Notes under the pieces: generated by a model
The model's input: the letters and a program-made list of their open reading frames with translations, nothing else
Databases searched by the model: none
Told to the model about the DNA's origin: nothing
Position numbers and translations under genes: made by a program
Assembly: GCF_001005305.1 (NCBI RefSeq)
Contig: NZ_LBMH01000015.1
Location: forward strand, 1-62,467
Length of the DNA: 62,467 nucleotides
Source: Kordia zhangzhouensis
GTDB taxonomy: Bacteria; Bacteroidota; Bacteroidia; Flavobacteriales; Flavobacteriaceae
Direction of reading: 5' to 3'
Shown here: piece after piece, positions 45,094 to 53,935 of the stretch
Layout of the letters: the number at the start of each line of letters is the position of its first letter
How positions within the stretch are numbered: the first letter of the stretch is position 1

Positions 45094-45475
45094 TATGTCA
45101 ATTTTCTATTAATTTGAATGTTGCTAAATTACTATTTCTTTTTACTGAAAACAATTTGTCATTTTTCATTTTAGCAATCTACAGGCAAAAAAAAATGATT
45201 ATTGAAACGCAACCTTTTAAACAAACTTGAATCTAGTGAATAAAATTGCATCATAAATATGAGAATTTTAAACAGATTTATTTACCAAAAAAGAGATAAC
45301 GCTTCGGTTCCTTTATTTGGGAATTGCAAGCTTGATGGTGGCTAGCTTCATTGTTAATTTGTACTCTTTAATAGAGAAAATTAATATTAACAATGAATTA
45401 GCTAGTAAAAGTGCTTCTTACCTTAGGAAGCACTTTTATTTTTTCCCGTAGTTGCAGTAAAAAGTTTTTTTCACT
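45094..45475. other. 382-base gap upstream of recA with a hairpin and an unexplained plus-strand open frame
   Basis: The left part must hold the recA promoter. The right part, 45272-45451 on the plus strand, is an open frame without a good start codon; it would encode a membrane-like segment (RFLYLGIASLMVASFIVNL) and overlaps the hairpin at 45407-45437. It may be a decayed small gene, an RNA gene or chance. Confidence 0.35.
45407..45442. terminator. Hairpin with A/T-tract arms, probably bidirectional terminator
   Basis: AAAAGTGCTTC (45407-45417) and GAAGCACTTTT (45427-45437) pair perfectly. On the plus strand a longer T run follows; on the minus strand it would end the 45476-46054 gene, whose stop is about 40 bases away. 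Confidence 0.8.
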
Positions 45476-46054
45476 CTAAAAAATGATCTTTTTTTCCTTC
45501 AAAATTGTACTAATCTCAGGAGGTAAATCAATCAAGCTGTTAAAAAAATCATCCATAAAGCCACTAGATTCATCCGATAAACAATCGTCTAATAATTTAA
45601 TGGCTTTCTCGCCTAATAAATTTGCCGAACCTATTACTAGATTTTCCGATACATATGCAGACAATTCATACTCATATAATTCTTCCATAGTTTTTTTTGT
45701 TACTGCACATATGGGCTTAGGCAAATAATCTTTATAAACGTCTGTAATTACAATTTGAATATTTGGACTCAATCCTGGATATTCTTTAGCGAGTTTTTCA
45801 AAAGCGCTCAATGTTTCCTTTGAAAAATTATTGGAATAGGTTTCTGAGCAATCTTGACACATTACAAGTTCAAAATTTAAAACAAACGAATCTTCCAAAC
45901 TTAACCGCGAAAAACTTTTACAAATAGTATACTTGACATTAGTTAAATTTTGATGGCAAAGCGTACAATTTGCAAAAGGTTGTTTTGTGTTCTCACTATA
46001 TAACCATTCTGGAATCGGTTTGCCGAATTGCTCTGCAAATGATTTTTCTGCCAT
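45476..46054 (-). CDS. Hypothetical protein with two CxxC pairs
   Basis: A 192-aa soluble protein without signal peptide. CTLC near residue 30 and CQDC near residue 68 could bind one zinc ion, as in a zinc-ribbon-like fold. The rest is acidic and helical, ending LPPEISTILKEKKIIF. I do not recognise the family. It has an exact -7 element (46115-46122) with a 17-base palindrome just upstream, so its expression may be controlled. It is divergent from the trhO operon. Confidence 0.65.
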   Translation of the reverse strand: MAEKSFAEQFGKPIPEWLYSENTKQPFANCTLCHQNLTNVKYTICKSFSRLSLEDSFVLNFELVMCQDCSETYSNNFSKETLSAFEKLAKEYPGLSPNIQIVITDVYKDYLPKPICAVTKKTMEELYEYELSAYVSENLVIGSANLLGEKAIKLLDDCLSDESSGFMDDFFNSLIDLPPEISTILKEKKIIF

Positions 46055-46114
46055 ATCTTACCTTATACTCTTCGTTGCTCAATTAGTAATATCCTAAAAA
46101 TACATGAATTATTT

Positions 46115-46122
46115 CAAACGTA
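46115..46122 (-). promoter_or_regulatory. -7 element of the CxxC hypothetical protein gene
   Basis: The minus strand reads TACGTTTG, an exact match, about 60 bases upstream of the ATG at 46054. Confidence 0.55.
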
Positions 46123-46123
46123 G

Positions 46124-46140
46124 CTTGTAAAATGTACAAG
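46124..46140. promoter_or_regulatory. Palindrome overlapping the promoter of the CxxC protein gene
   Basis: CTTGTA-AAATG-TACAAG, a perfect 6-base inverted repeat, sits directly upstream of the minus-strand -7 element, between it and the expected -33 position. This placement suits a repressor operator. No regulator can be named. Confidence 0.4.
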
Positions 46141-46204
46141 CGTAGAAATTTATGTATAAGCGTTGATTTTTATGTCAAATAGGACCTAATTCTCTCAAAA
46201 AATG

Positions 46205-46212
46205 TACTTTTG
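46205..46212 (+). promoter_or_regulatory. -7 element of the trhO operon
   Basis: TACTTTTG matches TAnnTTTG exactly and ends 42 bases before the ATG at 46255. Confidence 0.6.
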
Positions 46213-46254
46213 CGAAAAATATTGACACTTTATAACTTAAAAAATTGATATAGC

Positions 46255-47286
46255 ATGCAACTGTACAATAAATTAAGTGCTAAAGAAAGAGCCGAACTTA
46301 TCGAAAAAGCGGGTAAGGATCGAATGACGATATCTTTCTATCAGTACGCCAAAATTGGAAATCCAGAAATTTTACGAAATCATTTATTTATCAATTGGGA
46401 CAAACTAGAAGTTCTTGGGCGAATTTATGTGTCTTATGAAGGAATAAATGCACAACTCTCAGTTCCTGCAGAAAATTTCAACGCATTCAAAACACACTTG
46501 GATACAATTTCTTTTCTGGAAAATGTTCGTTTAAACGTGGCTATAGAACAAGATAATATGTCTTTCCTAAAGTTGAAAGTAAAAGTGAGAGATAAAATTG
46601 TAGCCGATGGACTCAATGATGATAGTTTTGATGTTACCAACAAAGGAATTCATGTCGCTGCCGAAGAATTCAACAACTTATTGGACGATGAGAATACGAT
46701 TCTTGTAGATATGCGAAACCACTATGAAAGTGAGATAGGTCATTTTAAAGGAGCTATTACACCCGATGTGGATACATTTAGAGAATCATTGCCAATTATT
46801 GAAGAAGATCTTTCTGAGCATAAAGAAGATAAAAACTTAGTAATGTATTGCACAGGAGGAATTCGCTGCGAAAAAGCAAGTGCGTACTTTAAGCATAAAG
46901 GCTTCAAGAAAGTATATCAATTAGAAGGAGGAATTATTAATTATGCTCGCCAAGTAGAAGAGCAAAACTTAGAAAATAAATTTATCGGTAAAAATTTTGT
47001 ATTCGATCACCGTAGAGGAGAGCGTATCTCTGATGATATTATTGCAAACTGCCATCAGTGTGGTAATCCATGCGATACACATGTAAACTGTGCCAATGAA
47101 GCGTGTCATCTATTATTTATTCAATGTGAGTCATGCGCCGAAAAAATGAATAATTGTTGTTCGGAAGAGTGTAAAGAAGTACATAGCTTACCTGAAGAAG
47201 TACAAAAAGAACTTCGCAAGGGAAAAGAAGTAAGTAATAAAATTTTCAAAAAAGGACGTTCAGAGGTTTTAAAATTCAAAAAATAA
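46255..47286 (+). CDS. trhO: tRNA uridine-34 hydroxylase TrhO, rhodanese family
   Basis: 343 aa. An N-terminal acylphosphatase-like domain (about 15-105, with VSYEGINAQLSVP) is followed by a rhodanese domain whose active loop is YCTGGIRCEKA (Cys199). A C-terminal Cys-rich zinc-binding segment (CHQCGNPCDTHVNC and later cysteines) completes the TrhO/YceA layout. TrhO uses oxygen to make 5-hydroxyuridine at wobble position 34 of certain tRNAs. Its TAA stop overlaps the start of the U32 gene, so the next step is translationally coupled. Confidence 0.93.
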   Translation: MQLYNKLSAKERAELIEKAGKDRMTISFYQYAKIGNPEILRNHLFINWDKLEVLGRIYVSYEGINAQLSVPAENFNAFKTHLDTISFLENVRLNVAIEQDNMSFLKLKVKVRDKIVADGLNDDSFDVTNKGIHVAAEEFNNLLDDENTILVDMRNHYESEIGHFKGAITPDVDTFRESLPIIEEDLSEHKEDKNLVMYCTGGIRCEKASAYFKHKGFKKVYQLEGGIINYARQVEEQNLENKFIGKNFVFDHRRGERISDDIIANCHQCGNPCDTHVNCANEACHLLFIQCESCAEKMNNCCSEECKEVHSLPEEVQKELRKGKEVSNKIFKKGRSEVLKFKK

Positions 47287-48533
47287 TGATGCAGCATATA
47301 GAATTAATGGCACCTGCAGGAAATTTTGAATCCTTACAGGCTGCTTTAGATAATGGAGCAGATTCTGTTTACTTCGGAGTAGAACAGTTGAACATGAGAG
47401 CGCGAGCTTCTATCAATTTTACATTAGATGATTTAGAAGAAATCTCTTCTCGCTGCAAAGCAAAAAATGTACGTACCTATCTTACGCTGAACACAATTAT
47501 TTACGATCATGATTTATCAATTGTCAAAACATTGATAAAAAGAGCTAAAGAAGCAGATATTACAGCAGTAATTGCTATGGATCAAGCAGTAATCGCTACC
47601 GCTAGAGAAGCAAATATGGAAGTTCATATTTCTACGCAAATAAACATTACAAATATTGAAACGGTAAAGTTTTATGCAATGTTTGCAGATACAATGGTAC
47701 TCAGTAGAGAATTAAGTTTGCGACAAGTAAAAAAAATTACCGAACAAATAGAAAAAGAACAAATCAAAGGACCTTCAGGGAAATTAGTTGAGATAGAAAT
47801 ATTTGGCCATGGAGCATTGTGTATGGCGGTTTCGGGAAAATGCTATATGAGTTTGCATTCACACAACTCTTCTGCGAACAGAGGTGCATGTAAACAAAAC
47901 TGTCGTAAAAAATATACGGTAATTGACCAAGAAACTGGTTTTGAAATGGAGTTGGATAACGAGTATATCATGTCTCCGAAAGATTTATGTACTATCGATT
48001 TTTTAGATCAAATTTCAGAAGCAGGGATTAAAGTTCTTAAAATAGAAGGCAGAGGTAGAGCACCCGAATATGTTGCAAGAGTTATCAAATGTTACCGAGA
48101 AGCTATTGATAGTATTGCAACGGGAACTTACAACAAGCAGCAAGTTATTGAATGGATGCAAGAACTTGAAAAAGTATACAATCGCGGGTTTTGGAGTGGT
48201 TATTACTTAGGGCAAAAACTAGGCGAATGGAGTAAAGGATCAGGTTCACACGCCACTCAAAAAAAGGTTTACATTGGAAAAGGAATGCACTTTTTTCCTA
48301 AATCAATGATTGGCGAATTTAAAATTGAAGCCTTCGACCTCACAATTGGAGATACCATCTTAATCACAGGGCCTACCACAGGAGCGAAAGAAGTAGTTGT
48401 TCGTGAAATGTTAGTAAATGATGAAAAGCAAATTAAAGGAACCAAAGGAGACTCAATTACGATGCCATTAGAGTTTAGGATTCGTCCATCAGACAAACTA
48501 TATAAAATTGTAGAAACTAAGATTGAAGCATAA
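47286..48533 (+). CDS. Peptidase U32-family protein, TrhP/YegQ-like tRNA hydroxylation enzyme
   Basis: A 415-aa TIM-barrel-like U32 protein starting MMQHIELMAPAGNFESL. Four conserved cysteines lie in the pattern C-x6-C-x15-C-x3-C (CMAVSGKC to RGACKQNC), a likely iron-sulfur site. A C-terminal beta-barrel follows (about 330-410). Despite the name the family is mostly RNA-modifying. The E. coli member TrhP (YegQ) hydroxylates U34 using prephenate-derived chemistry, independent of oxygen, in parallel with TrhO. Adjacency to trhO favours TrhP over the rRNA enzyme RlhA. Both its ends overlap neighbouring genes by one base. Confidence 0.85.
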   Translation: MMQHIELMAPAGNFESLQAALDNGADSVYFGVEQLNMRARASINFTLDDLEEISSRCKAKNVRTYLTLNTIIYDHDLSIVKTLIKRAKEADITAVIAMDQAVIATAREANMEVHISTQINITNIETVKFYAMFADTMVLSRELSLRQVKKITEQIEKEQIKGPSGKLVEIEIFGHGALCMAVSGKCYMSLHSHNSSANRGACKQNCRKKYTVIDQETGFEMELDNEYIMSPKDLCTIDFLDQISEAGIKVLKIEGRGRAPEYVARVIKCYREAIDSIATGTYNKQQVIEWMQELEKVYNRGFWSGYYLGQKLGEWSKGSGSHATQKKVYIGKGMHFFPKSMIGEFKIEAFDLTIGDTILITGPTTGAKEVVVREMLVNDEKQIKGTKGDSITMPLEFRIRPSDKLYKIVETKIEA

Positions 48534-48763
48534 TGGTAGTTATTACACTACAAAGGAATAAATGTATAGGCTGTAATTATTGTGTGGAATTAGCTCCAGA
48601 GCAATTTCAAATGTCTAAAAAAGATGGGAAATCTGTTTTATTAAAAGCAACAGAAAAAAAAGGATTTCATACAATAAAATCACATGATCATATCATTTAT
48701 GATGATTGCATGCAAGCGTCTAAAGCATGTCCTGTAAAAATTATTGATGTAAAGCTCGTTTAG
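48533..48763 (+). CDS. 4Fe-4S ferredoxin
   Basis: A 76-aa ferredoxin with CIGCNYC (C-x2-C-x2-C) near the N-terminus and DCMQASKACPVKII near the C-terminus, enough for one 4Fe-4S cluster plus an extra Cys. It overlaps the U32 gene by one base (TAATG), so it is the third gene of the trhO operon. The tight linkage suggests it supplies electrons or a cluster to the U32 enzyme; this is inference. Confidence 0.88.
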   Translation: MVVITLQRNKCIGCNYCVELAPEQFQMSKKDGKSVLLKATEKKGFHTIKSHDHIIYDDCMQASKACPVKIIDVKLV

Positions 48764-48824
48764 AGGCGATGTATAGAATTAAAATAATGAGTATCTTTAC
48801 GACTTTAGAGAAAAATACGAACCC

Positions 48825-48857
48825 TATATCTGTTTCCCCGAAAAAACAGATTCTATA
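48825..48857 (+). promoter_or_regulatory. Hairpin in the leader of ricT
   Basis: ATCTGTTT (48828-48835) and AAACAGAT (48844-48851) pair around an eight-base loop; flanking TAT/ATA extends the stem past a two-base bulge. It lies just before the ATG at 48867 and could affect translation. A near-consensus -7 sequence, TATCTTTA, lies upstream at 48792-48799. Confidence 0.4.
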
Positions 48858-48866
48858 TACAAAAAT

Positions 48867-50162
48867 ATGAGTTGCAACAATTGTTCAACTGGTAAAGATG
48901 GCCAACCAAGAGGCTGCAAGAACAATGGAACTTGTGGCACAGATAGCTGTAATAAACTTACAGTATTCAATTGGTTATCAAACATGTCGCTACCTAGCAA
49001 TCAAAAACCATTTGATTGTGTTGAGGTGCGTTTTAAAAACAGTAGAAAACATTTTTATAGAAATACAGAAGATTTATCACTAAGTATAGGTGACATTGTC
49101 GCTACCGAAGCTTCTCCTGGACACGATGTTGGAATTGTGACGCTTACTGGAGAATTGGTTCGTGTACAAATGAAAAAGAAAAAAGTAAATCCTACTAGTG
49201 AAGAAATCAAAAAAGTCTATCGAAAAGCCTCACAAAAAGATATTGATGTTTGGTCACGAGCTCGTGATCGAGAAGAAGAGATTAAAAAACGTTCCCGCGA
49301 ATTAGCCATTGCTTTGGGACTAGAAATGAAGATTTCGGATGTTGAATTTCAAGGAGACGGTTCAAAAGCTACATTTTATTACACTGCCGAAGATCGTGTT
49401 GACTTTCGTCAGTTAATTAAAGATATGGCAAAAGCATTCAGTATTCGTATAGAAATGCGTCAAATAGGATTTCGTCAAGAAGCAGCTCGTTTGGGCGGAA
49501 TTGGTTCTTGCGGAAGAGAACTTTGTTGTTCAACATGGCTTACCGATTTTCGTTCGGTAAACACAGCTGCCGCTAGATATCAACAATTATCACTCAATCC
49601 ACAAAAATTAGCAGGACAATGTGGAAAACTAAAATGTTGTCTTAATTTTGAATTAGATGCCTATCTAGAAGCTTTGCAACAGTTTCCTAAAAACGATATA
49701 AAACTCTATACTGAAAAAGGAATTGCTGTTTGTCAAAAAACAGACATCTTTAAAGGATATCTGTGGTATGCATACGAAGGAGAATGGATGAATTGGCATA
49801 AGCTTACCACTGAGCAAGCAAATGAAATCATTGAACTCAATGCACAAAAGAAAAAAGTTGCTAGTTTAGAAGAATATGCTTCTGAATTGGCAGACGAACA
49901 TACTAAAACAGACTTTGAAAACGTTGTAGGACAAGACAGTCTTACGCGATTTGACAAAAAAACCACTCGAAACCGAAAAAGAAGAGGCGCTCAAAACAAG
50001 AAAAAGCGTAAAAACAACCATTCTGGAGCACAAAATAATCCGGGCAAAAACACTAAAAGCAATAGTAGTCAGCCTAGAGCAAAAAATAGTGCCAAGAATA
50101 CGAACGGTAACAAGAATAACAAACGACGTAAAAAACCAAACAAAAATGCGAATCCTAAATAA
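48867..50162 (+). CDS. ricT: RicT/PSP1-family protein
   Basis: 431 aa. A short Cys-rich N-terminus (CNNC, GCKNNGTCGTDSC) precedes the PSP1/YaaT core (about 50-310), with GIVTLTGELVRVQMK, RVDFRQLIKDMAKAF, GGIGSCGRELCCSTWL and GQCGKLKCCLNFE. The last 100 residues are a basic, disordered Lys/Asn tail suggestive of RNA binding. In Bacillus RicT belongs to a Y-complex that aids mRNA maturation by RNase Y and carries iron-sulfur clusters. The tail overlaps the start of gldH by 17 bases. Confidence 0.88.
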   Translation: MSCNNCSTGKDGQPRGCKNNGTCGTDSCNKLTVFNWLSNMSLPSNQKPFDCVEVRFKNSRKHFYRNTEDLSLSIGDIVATEASPGHDVGIVTLTGELVRVQMKKKKVNPTSEEIKKVYRKASQKDIDVWSRARDREEEIKKRSRELAIALGLEMKISDVEFQGDGSKATFYYTAEDRVDFRQLIKDMAKAFSIRIEMRQIGFRQEAARLGGIGSCGRELCCSTWLTDFRSVNTAAARYQQLSLNPQKLAGQCGKLKCCLNFELDAYLEALQQFPKNDIKLYTEKGIAVCQKTDIFKGYLWYAYEGEWMNWHKLTTEQANEIIELNAQKKKVASLEEYASELADEHTKTDFENVVGQDSLTRFDKKTTRNRKRRGAQNKKKRKNNHSGAQNNPGKNTKSNSSQPRAKNSAKNTNGNKNNKRRKKPNKNANPK

Positions 50163-50634
50163 ATGTGCATTTTTACTTTGTATTCTTAGTACAGTTGTGT
50201 TGATTTCATGTGATGGAAAACGCATATATGATGAATATGCTTCTGTCGATAACTCATGGAATAAAGAAACTTCTTTATCATTCAAATTTCAACAGCCAGA
50301 TACGATAAACAAATACAACTTGTTTATCAATGTAAGAAATACGAACGAATATGAATTTCGTAACTTATTTCTTATTGTACACATGAACTTTCCAAACGGA
50401 AATGTTGTTTCAGATACTCTTGAGTATGAAATGGCAGCTCCCAATGGAGAATGGCTTGGAGCAGGTGTGAGTACCAAAGAAAGTAAACTTTGGTACAAAG
50501 AAAATGTACGTTTCCCAGAAGAAGGAACTTACGAAGTAAACATCCAACAAGCCATGCGAAAAATTAATGAACCTAAAGGAGTCCAAAGCTTAAAAGGAAT
50601 TTCTGAGGTTGGCTTTAGAATTGAAAAAAAATAA
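50146..50634 (+). CDS. gldH: Gliding motility lipoprotein GldH
   Basis: 162 aa with lipobox VLISC (Cys22), then a compact beta-sandwich domain with DEYASVDNSWNKE and EWLGAGVSTKESKLWY. It matches GldH, a lipoprotein needed for gliding and chitin use in Flavobacterium johnsoniae. The ATG at 50146 gives the signal peptide; a longer frame from 49951 lies inside ricT and is discarded. The order ricT-gldH-PBP1A is one I recall from other flavobacteria. Confidence 0.9.
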   Translation: MRILNKCAFLLCILSTVVLISCDGKRIYDEYASVDNSWNKETSLSFKFQQPDTINKYNLFINVRNTNEYEFRNLFLIVHMNFPNGNVVSDTLEYEMAAPNGEWLGAGVSTKESKLWYKENVRFPEEGTYEVNIQQAMRKINEPKGVQSLKGISEVGFRIEKK

Positions 50635-50653
50635 TACAAACAACGTATTGAAA

Positions 50654-53008
50654 ATGGCAAAAAAGCAGGTCAAAAAACAAGCAAATAACACAGCGTCTTA
50701 CAAAAAGTATATCAAGTGGTTTTGGATTACCTTCATTTCTGGAATTAGTGGAATCTTATTACTTTTTCTACTCGCTTCTTGGGGATTTTTAGGAGATATG
50801 CCTTCGTTTGAGATTTTAGAGAATCCTCAAACCAATCTTGCAAGTCAAGTATTGTCTTCTGATGGCAAAATACTAGGGAAATACTATTTAAAAGACAATC
50901 GTACTCCTGTTGATTATAAAGACTTACCGAAAGATTTAGTAAATGCGCTAATTGCTACCGAAGATGCTCGTTTTCATAACCATTCTGGAATTGATGTACG
51001 AGGAACACTTCGCGCAGTAATTAAACTAGGAAGTGGTGGTGGAGCTTCCACAATTTCACAACAATTAGCAAAACAATTATTTCACGGAGAAGGTTCCAAA
51101 AACCTACCGCAACGAATCATTCAAAAAATAAAAGAATGGGTTATTGCCACACGTTTGGAGCGTCAATATACAAAGGAAGAAATCATTGCGATGTATTTCA
51201 ATATTTATGACTTTGGTAACAATGCAGACGGAATTCGATCAGCTGCAAGAATTTATTTTGGAAAAGAACCACAGGATTTAAAAATTGAAGAATCTGCTAT
51301 GTTGGTAGGAATGTTTAAAAACTCTTCGCTATACAATCCACGTAGAAATCCTGAAGGAGTAAAAAACAGACGAAATGTGGTGTTTGCTCAAATGTATAAG
51401 TATGAGTACATTACCGAAGAAGCCAAAGATTCATTACAAGCGTTGCCACTCACAATCAATTACACACCAGAGTCTCACAATGAAGGTTTAGGAACCTATT
51501 TTAGAGAACACTTAAAAGGATTCCTAAAAAGTTGGGTAAATGAAAACCCTAAAGAAGATGGTGAAAAATACAATATCTATCTTGACGGATTGAAAATCTA
51601 CACAACGATAGATTCGCGCATGCAGCAGTATGCAGAAGAAGCAGTAGAGCAACATATGAAAAACTTACAAGCAGAGTTTTTTCATCAAAACACTAAAAAG
51701 CGTAACAAAAATGCACCTTTTGCAAAAGATGTAGAACAAAGCTCTATAGATATTGCTTTAGATAGAGCAATGCGACAATCTGAACGTTGGCGTGTAATGA
51801 AAGAAGAAGGTAAATCTGAAAAAGAAATCATTGCTTCTTTCGATAAAAAAACACCAATGACTGTATTCTCATGGAAAGAAAAAAATAACCGTTTAGATAC
51901 CATCATGACGCCACGTGATTCAATTATCTATTCAAAATTTTTCTTACGAGCTAGTTTTATGTCGCTTGAGCCACAAACAGGACAAGTAAAAGCTTGGGTT
52001 GGTGGTATCAACTATAAAAACTTTAAATACGATATGGTAAAGCAAGGAAAGCGACAAATTGGATCAACCTTTAAGCCATTTGTATATGCTACCGCTATTG
52101 ACCAGTTGCATTTATCGCCATGCGATTCTATGCCAAACGGACCATTCTGTATTCCTGAAGGCAAATACAATTTATTAGAACCTTGGTGTCCAAAAAACTC
52201 AGATGGGCAATATGATGGCATGCGAACCCTTAAAAGCGCTTTGGCTAACTCTGTAAATACGGTAACAGCACGATTAATGGACAAAGTCGGACCAGCCAAT
52301 GTACGCTCGCTTGCACAACGACTAGGTGTAGAAGCAGACATTCCCGAAGTTCCTTCTATTGGATTAGGAACACCAGATATCTCTCTGTATGAAATGTTAG
52401 GTGCGTATGGTACATTTGTCAACCAAGGTGTATACGTAAAACCAGTGATTGTGACACGTATTGAAGACAAAAATGGAACGATACTATATGAATTTGTACC
52501 TGAAACCAAAGATGTATTAAGTGAAGAGGTAGCTTATACAGTAGTAAACTTAATGGAAGGAGTAACTCAAAGTGGTTCGGGGCAACGATTGCGTCATAAA
52601 TGGGCAGGTAAAACCGCTGTTTACAAAGATATCATTACAGGGTATCCGTACGAATTCAAAAATCCGATTGCTGGAAAAACAGGAACTACGCAAAACAACA
52701 GTGACGGTTGGTTTATAGGAATGGTGCCAAATTTAATTTCTGGAGCATGGGTTGGAGGAGAAGATCGTCAAGTACGATTTGCTACGACTACATATGGACA
52801 AGGTGCATCAATGGCACTACCTATCTGGGCATTATTTATGAAAAAATGCTATGCTGATGAATCTCTATCCGTTTCTAAAGAGAACTTCCCGAAACCTGAA
52901 GAGGAAATGACTATTAATGTTGATTGTTCCAAGGCAGGTTCAGATACTAATGATGACAAAGGAAATGATCAAAACAACGATAAGTTGGAAGGAATCGATT
53001 TTGATTAA
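50654..53008 (+). CDS. Class A penicillin-binding protein (PBP1A type)
   Basis: 784 aa. A cytoplasmic basic tail and one membrane helix (about 22-45) precede the GT51 glycosyltransferase domain, with EDARFHNHSGID, STISQQLAKQLF and TKEEIIAMYFN. The transpeptidase domain has the three serine motifs STFK, SVN and KTGTTQNN. It polymerises and cross-links peptidoglycan in the periplasm. The ATG at 50654 is chosen over an in-frame 50609 start because it matches the usual MAKK beginning. The acidic Asp/Asn-rich C-terminal tail (about 755-784) is unusual. Confidence 0.93.
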   Translation: MAKKQVKKQANNTASYKKYIKWFWITFISGISGILLLFLLASWGFLGDMPSFEILENPQTNLASQVLSSDGKILGKYYLKDNRTPVDYKDLPKDLVNALIATEDARFHNHSGIDVRGTLRAVIKLGSGGGASTISQQLAKQLFHGEGSKNLPQRIIQKIKEWVIATRLERQYTKEEIIAMYFNIYDFGNNADGIRSAARIYFGKEPQDLKIEESAMLVGMFKNSSLYNPRRNPEGVKNRRNVVFAQMYKYEYITEEAKDSLQALPLTINYTPESHNEGLGTYFREHLKGFLKSWVNENPKEDGEKYNIYLDGLKIYTTIDSRMQQYAEEAVEQHMKNLQAEFFHQNTKKRNKNAPFAKDVEQSSIDIALDRAMRQSERWRVMKEEGKSEKEIIASFDKKTPMTVFSWKEKNNRLDTIMTPRDSIIYSKFFLRASFMSLEPQTGQVKAWVGGINYKNFKYDMVKQGKRQIGSTFKPFVYATAIDQLHLSPCDSMPNGPFCIPEGKYNLLEPWCPKNSDGQYDGMRTLKSALANSVNTVTARLMDKVGPANVRSLAQRLGVEADIPEVPSIGLGTPDISLYEMLGAYGTFVNQGVYVKPVIVTRIEDKNGTILYEFVPETKDVLSEEVAYTVVNLMEGVTQSGSGQRLRHKWAGKTAVYKDIITGYPYEFKNPIAGKTGTTQNNSDGWFIGMVPNLISGAWVGGEDRQVRFATTTYGQGASMALPIWALFMKKCYADESLSVSKENFPKPEEEMTINVDCSKAGSDTNDDKGNDQNNDKLEGIDFD

Positions 53009-53045
53009 ATCTTTTTAAATTATTCTGAAAAATTAGAAACATCTT

Positions 53046-53082
53046 TTGAAAATTTCGTAATTTTCAATCAAAATTCTGATTG
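53046..53082 (+). promoter_or_regulatory. Two adjoining inverted repeats before scoA
   Basis: TTGAAAATT-TCGT-AATTTTCAA (53046-53067) and CAATCA-AAATTC-TGATTG (53065-53082) are both perfect; they overlap by three bases and the second abuts the ATG at 53083. They may be operator sites or a structured leader. Neither is followed by a T run. Confidence 0.45.
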
Positions 53083-53781
53083 ATGATTAACAAAAAAATA
53101 GATACTGTACAACAGGCTGTTGAAGGTGTTACTGATAACATGACCTTAATGCTCGGCGGTTTTGGTTTGTGTGGAATTCCTGAAAATGCAATTGCTGAAT
53201 TGGTAAAACTTGGCGTTCAGAATCTTACCTGTATTTCAAACAATGCAGGAGTAGACGATTTTGGTCTTGGATTGCTATTACAACAACGTCAAATTAAAAA
53301 AATGATCTCTTCGTATGTTGGAGAAAATGACGAGTTTGAACGTCAGATGCTCTCAGGTGAACTCGAGGTAGAATTGACTCCACAAGGAACATTGGCTGAG
53401 AAATGTAGAGCTGCTCAAGCAGGATTTCCTGCATTTTATACACCTGCAGGATATGGAACAGAAGTCGCAGAAGGAAAAGAATCGAGAGAGTTTAACGGAA
53501 AAATGTATATTCTTGAAAAGGCGTATGAGGCTGACTTTGCCTTTGTAAAGGCTTGGAAAGGTGATGAAGCAGGAAATTTAATTTTTAAAGGAACAGCGAG
53601 AAACTTTAATCCGTGTATGTGTGGAGCGGCTAAAATCACTGTTGCCGAAGTAGAAGAGTTAGTGCCAGTAGGTGAACTTGATCCAAATCATATCCATATT
53701 CCTGGAATTTTTGTACAACGAATCTTTCAAGGAAAAAATTACGAAAAGCGTATTGAACAACGCACAGTTAGAACACGCTAA
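53083..53781 (+). CDS. scoA: 3-oxoacid CoA-transferase subunit A
   Basis: 232 aa from the ATG at 53083. [16 protein letters not shown] is the CoA-transferase family I N-terminal motif, and [14 protein letters not shown] and GGLAEKC-like [12 protein letters not shown] regions follow. With subunit B it moves CoA from succinyl-CoA to acetoacetate, letting the cell use ketone bodies or intermediates of Leu, Tyr and polyhydroxybutyrate breakdown. Paired inverted repeats directly upstream hint at regulation. Confidence 0.9.
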   Translation: MINKKIDTVQQAVEGVTDNMTLMLGGFGLCGIPENAIAELVKLGVQNLTCISNNAGVDDFGLGLLLQQRQIKKMISSYVGENDEFERQMLSGELEVELTPQGTLAEKCRAAQAGFPAFYTPAGYGTEVAEGKESREFNGKMYILEKAYEADFAFVKAWKGDEAGNLIFKGTARNFNPCMCGAAKITVAEVEELVPVGELDPNHIHIPGIFVQRIFQGKNYEKRIEQRTVRTR

Positions 53782-53935
53782 TCTGATTGTGAGTATGCAA
53801 GGCTTGTTACGTTGATATAATAGATCTCTATAGAAATTTATCTTTTCCGAAGAGGTAAAAAATATTTCAAAGTAGTTCTCAAACCTTCAAATTAGCACAT
53901 TTTCAAAATACTAAAGACATACAACATCATATAAA

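Noticed and set aside
49951-50145. Longer N-terminus for GldH
   Set aside because: This part lies in the basic tail of ricT read in another frame; the lipoprotein signal begins at 50146.
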